Of a DNA stretch of 5,863 nt, positions 5,432 to 5,863 are shown one piece after another. Position numbers and translations under genes: made by a program. The notes under the pieces were generated by a model. It was given only the letters and a program-made list of their open reading frames with translations. It had not been told where the DNA came from and did not search any database. The DNA is from an uncultured Eubacteriales bacterium (GTDB lineage: Bacteria; Bacillota; Clostridia; Oscillospirales; CAG-272). Location: assembly GCA_934503195.1 (NCBI GenBank), contig CAKSVM010000135.1, positions 1-5,863 on the forward strand. Reading direction: 5' to 3'. Within the stretch, counting starts at the first letter, position 1. The number at the start of each line of letters is the position of its first letter.

Positions 5432-5863
5432 ATGGAAAACATTCAGGACGTCATTATTAAAATTCAGCAAATCGTCGATTCGCACAAGATTTCCGACGGA
5501 AAGTACTGCCGCTGGCTCTGGCAGAACGCGAAAAATACGCGTGAACTCGGCGTTAATCCGTACGGTTGCGCCGACGCCGCGAACATCCTCTACTCCATCG
5601 GTAAAATGCCGAAAAGTGCAATCGAGCGCGACGCGTTCATCACGACGCTTCAGTCGATGCAGGATCCGGCGACCGGACTTTTCCACGAGCGGACGCATTC
5701 AAGCTTCCACACGACGGCGCACTGCACCGCCGCGCTCGAGCTCTTCGACGCGACGCCGCTTTACCCGATGACCGAGCTTGAACAGTATCTTCTGCCCAAT
5801 AAACTCGAAGTATTTCTCGAAAATATTGGCTGGTATGACGATCCGTGGCCGCAATCGCACAAC
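5432..5863 (+). CDS. Partial: helical protein, possibly an alpha/alpha-toroid (5' end only)
   Basis: An open frame starts at ATG 5432, six bases after AGGAG (5421-5425), and remains open for 144 codons to the window edge, so the C-terminus is missing. There is no signal peptide. The sequence is mostly helical and rich in aromatic residues. Segments such as YGCADAANILYSIGKMP (44-60), LQSMQDPATGLFHE (73-86), HTTAHCTAALELF (93-105) and the W134-Y-D-D-P-W139 stretch have the spacing of repeated helical hairpins with a 'query-D-x-x-T-G-L-F' turn, as in alpha/alpha-toroid proteins (prenyltransferase/terpenoid-cyclase-like or glycan-acting six-hairpin folds). I cannot name a family. It is separated from the preceding gene by 35 nt with no terminator, so it belongs to the same unit. 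The His/Cys-containing HTTAHC segment may be functional. The fold assignment is tentative. Confidence 0.8.
   Translation, partial: MENIQDVIIKIQQIVDSHKISDGKYCRWLWQNAKNTRELGVNPYGCADAANILYSIGKMPKSAIERDAFITTLQSMQDPATGLFHERTHSSFHTTAHCTAALELFDATPLYPMTELEQYLLPNKLEVFLENIGWYDDPWPQSHN

Noticed and set aside
5397..5771. Plus-strand open frame rich in Arg, Ser and Thr
   Set aside because: It is out of frame with the helical protein starting at 5432, which has a good ribosome binding site and a natural protein composition; the alternative product looks like frame-shifted coding sequence.

Overview
This window looks like a chromosomal piece of an uncultured, probably gut-dwelling member of the Bacillota (Clostridia). 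The reasons are indirect. The genes are fairly GC-rich (roughly 55-60% by eye), favour C-ending codons and TCG for serine, and sit behind AT-rich leaders with strong AGGAGG- or AAAGGA-type ribosome binding sites. A YtqB/MnmM-family tRNA methyltransferase, a family mostly of Gram-positive bacteria, is also present. All seven protein genes read left to right on the + strand. I see no rRNA, tRNA, CRISPR, insertion sequence or phage gene.

Region 1 (1-3435) is a three-gene sugar-catabolism-type operon. An AT-rich leader with a near-palindrome (31-46) precedes a Gfo/Idh/MocA NAD(P)-dependent oxidoreductase (155-1249). Next come a xylose-isomerase-like TIM-barrel isomerase/epimerase/lyase (1316-2284) and a second, diverged Gfo/Idh/MocA oxidoreductase (2341-3381). 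The two internal gaps each hold a short GC-rich hairpin just upstream of the next ribosome binding site. A strong Rho-independent terminator (3386-3435) closes the unit.

Region 2 (3436-3585) is an unusual gap packed with four small hairpins. It also holds a possible 42-codon reading frame (TTG start at 3454) with its own ribosome binding site. That frame ends three bases before the next gene, which itself lacks a well-placed ribosome binding site.

Region 3 (3586-5863) is a tightly packed second unit. It contains another TIM-barrel isomerase/epimerase (3586-4470), an mnmM/ytqB-like tRNA wobble-uridine methyltransferase overlapping it by 7 nt (4464-5015), a small unrecognised beta-rich protein starting at the very next base (5016-5396), and the first 144 codons of a helical, possibly alpha/alpha-toroid protein that runs off the window (5432 onward).

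Taken together, two dehydrogenases and two metal-dependent TIM-barrel enzymes suggest oxidation of a sugar, cyclitol or glycoside hydroxyl to a keto intermediate, isomerisation or elimination on that intermediate, and a second redox step. Inositol catabolism and 3-keto-glycoside pathways use the same enzyme folds. The substrate cannot be read from sequence, and no transporter, kinase, glycosidase or regulator lies within the window.
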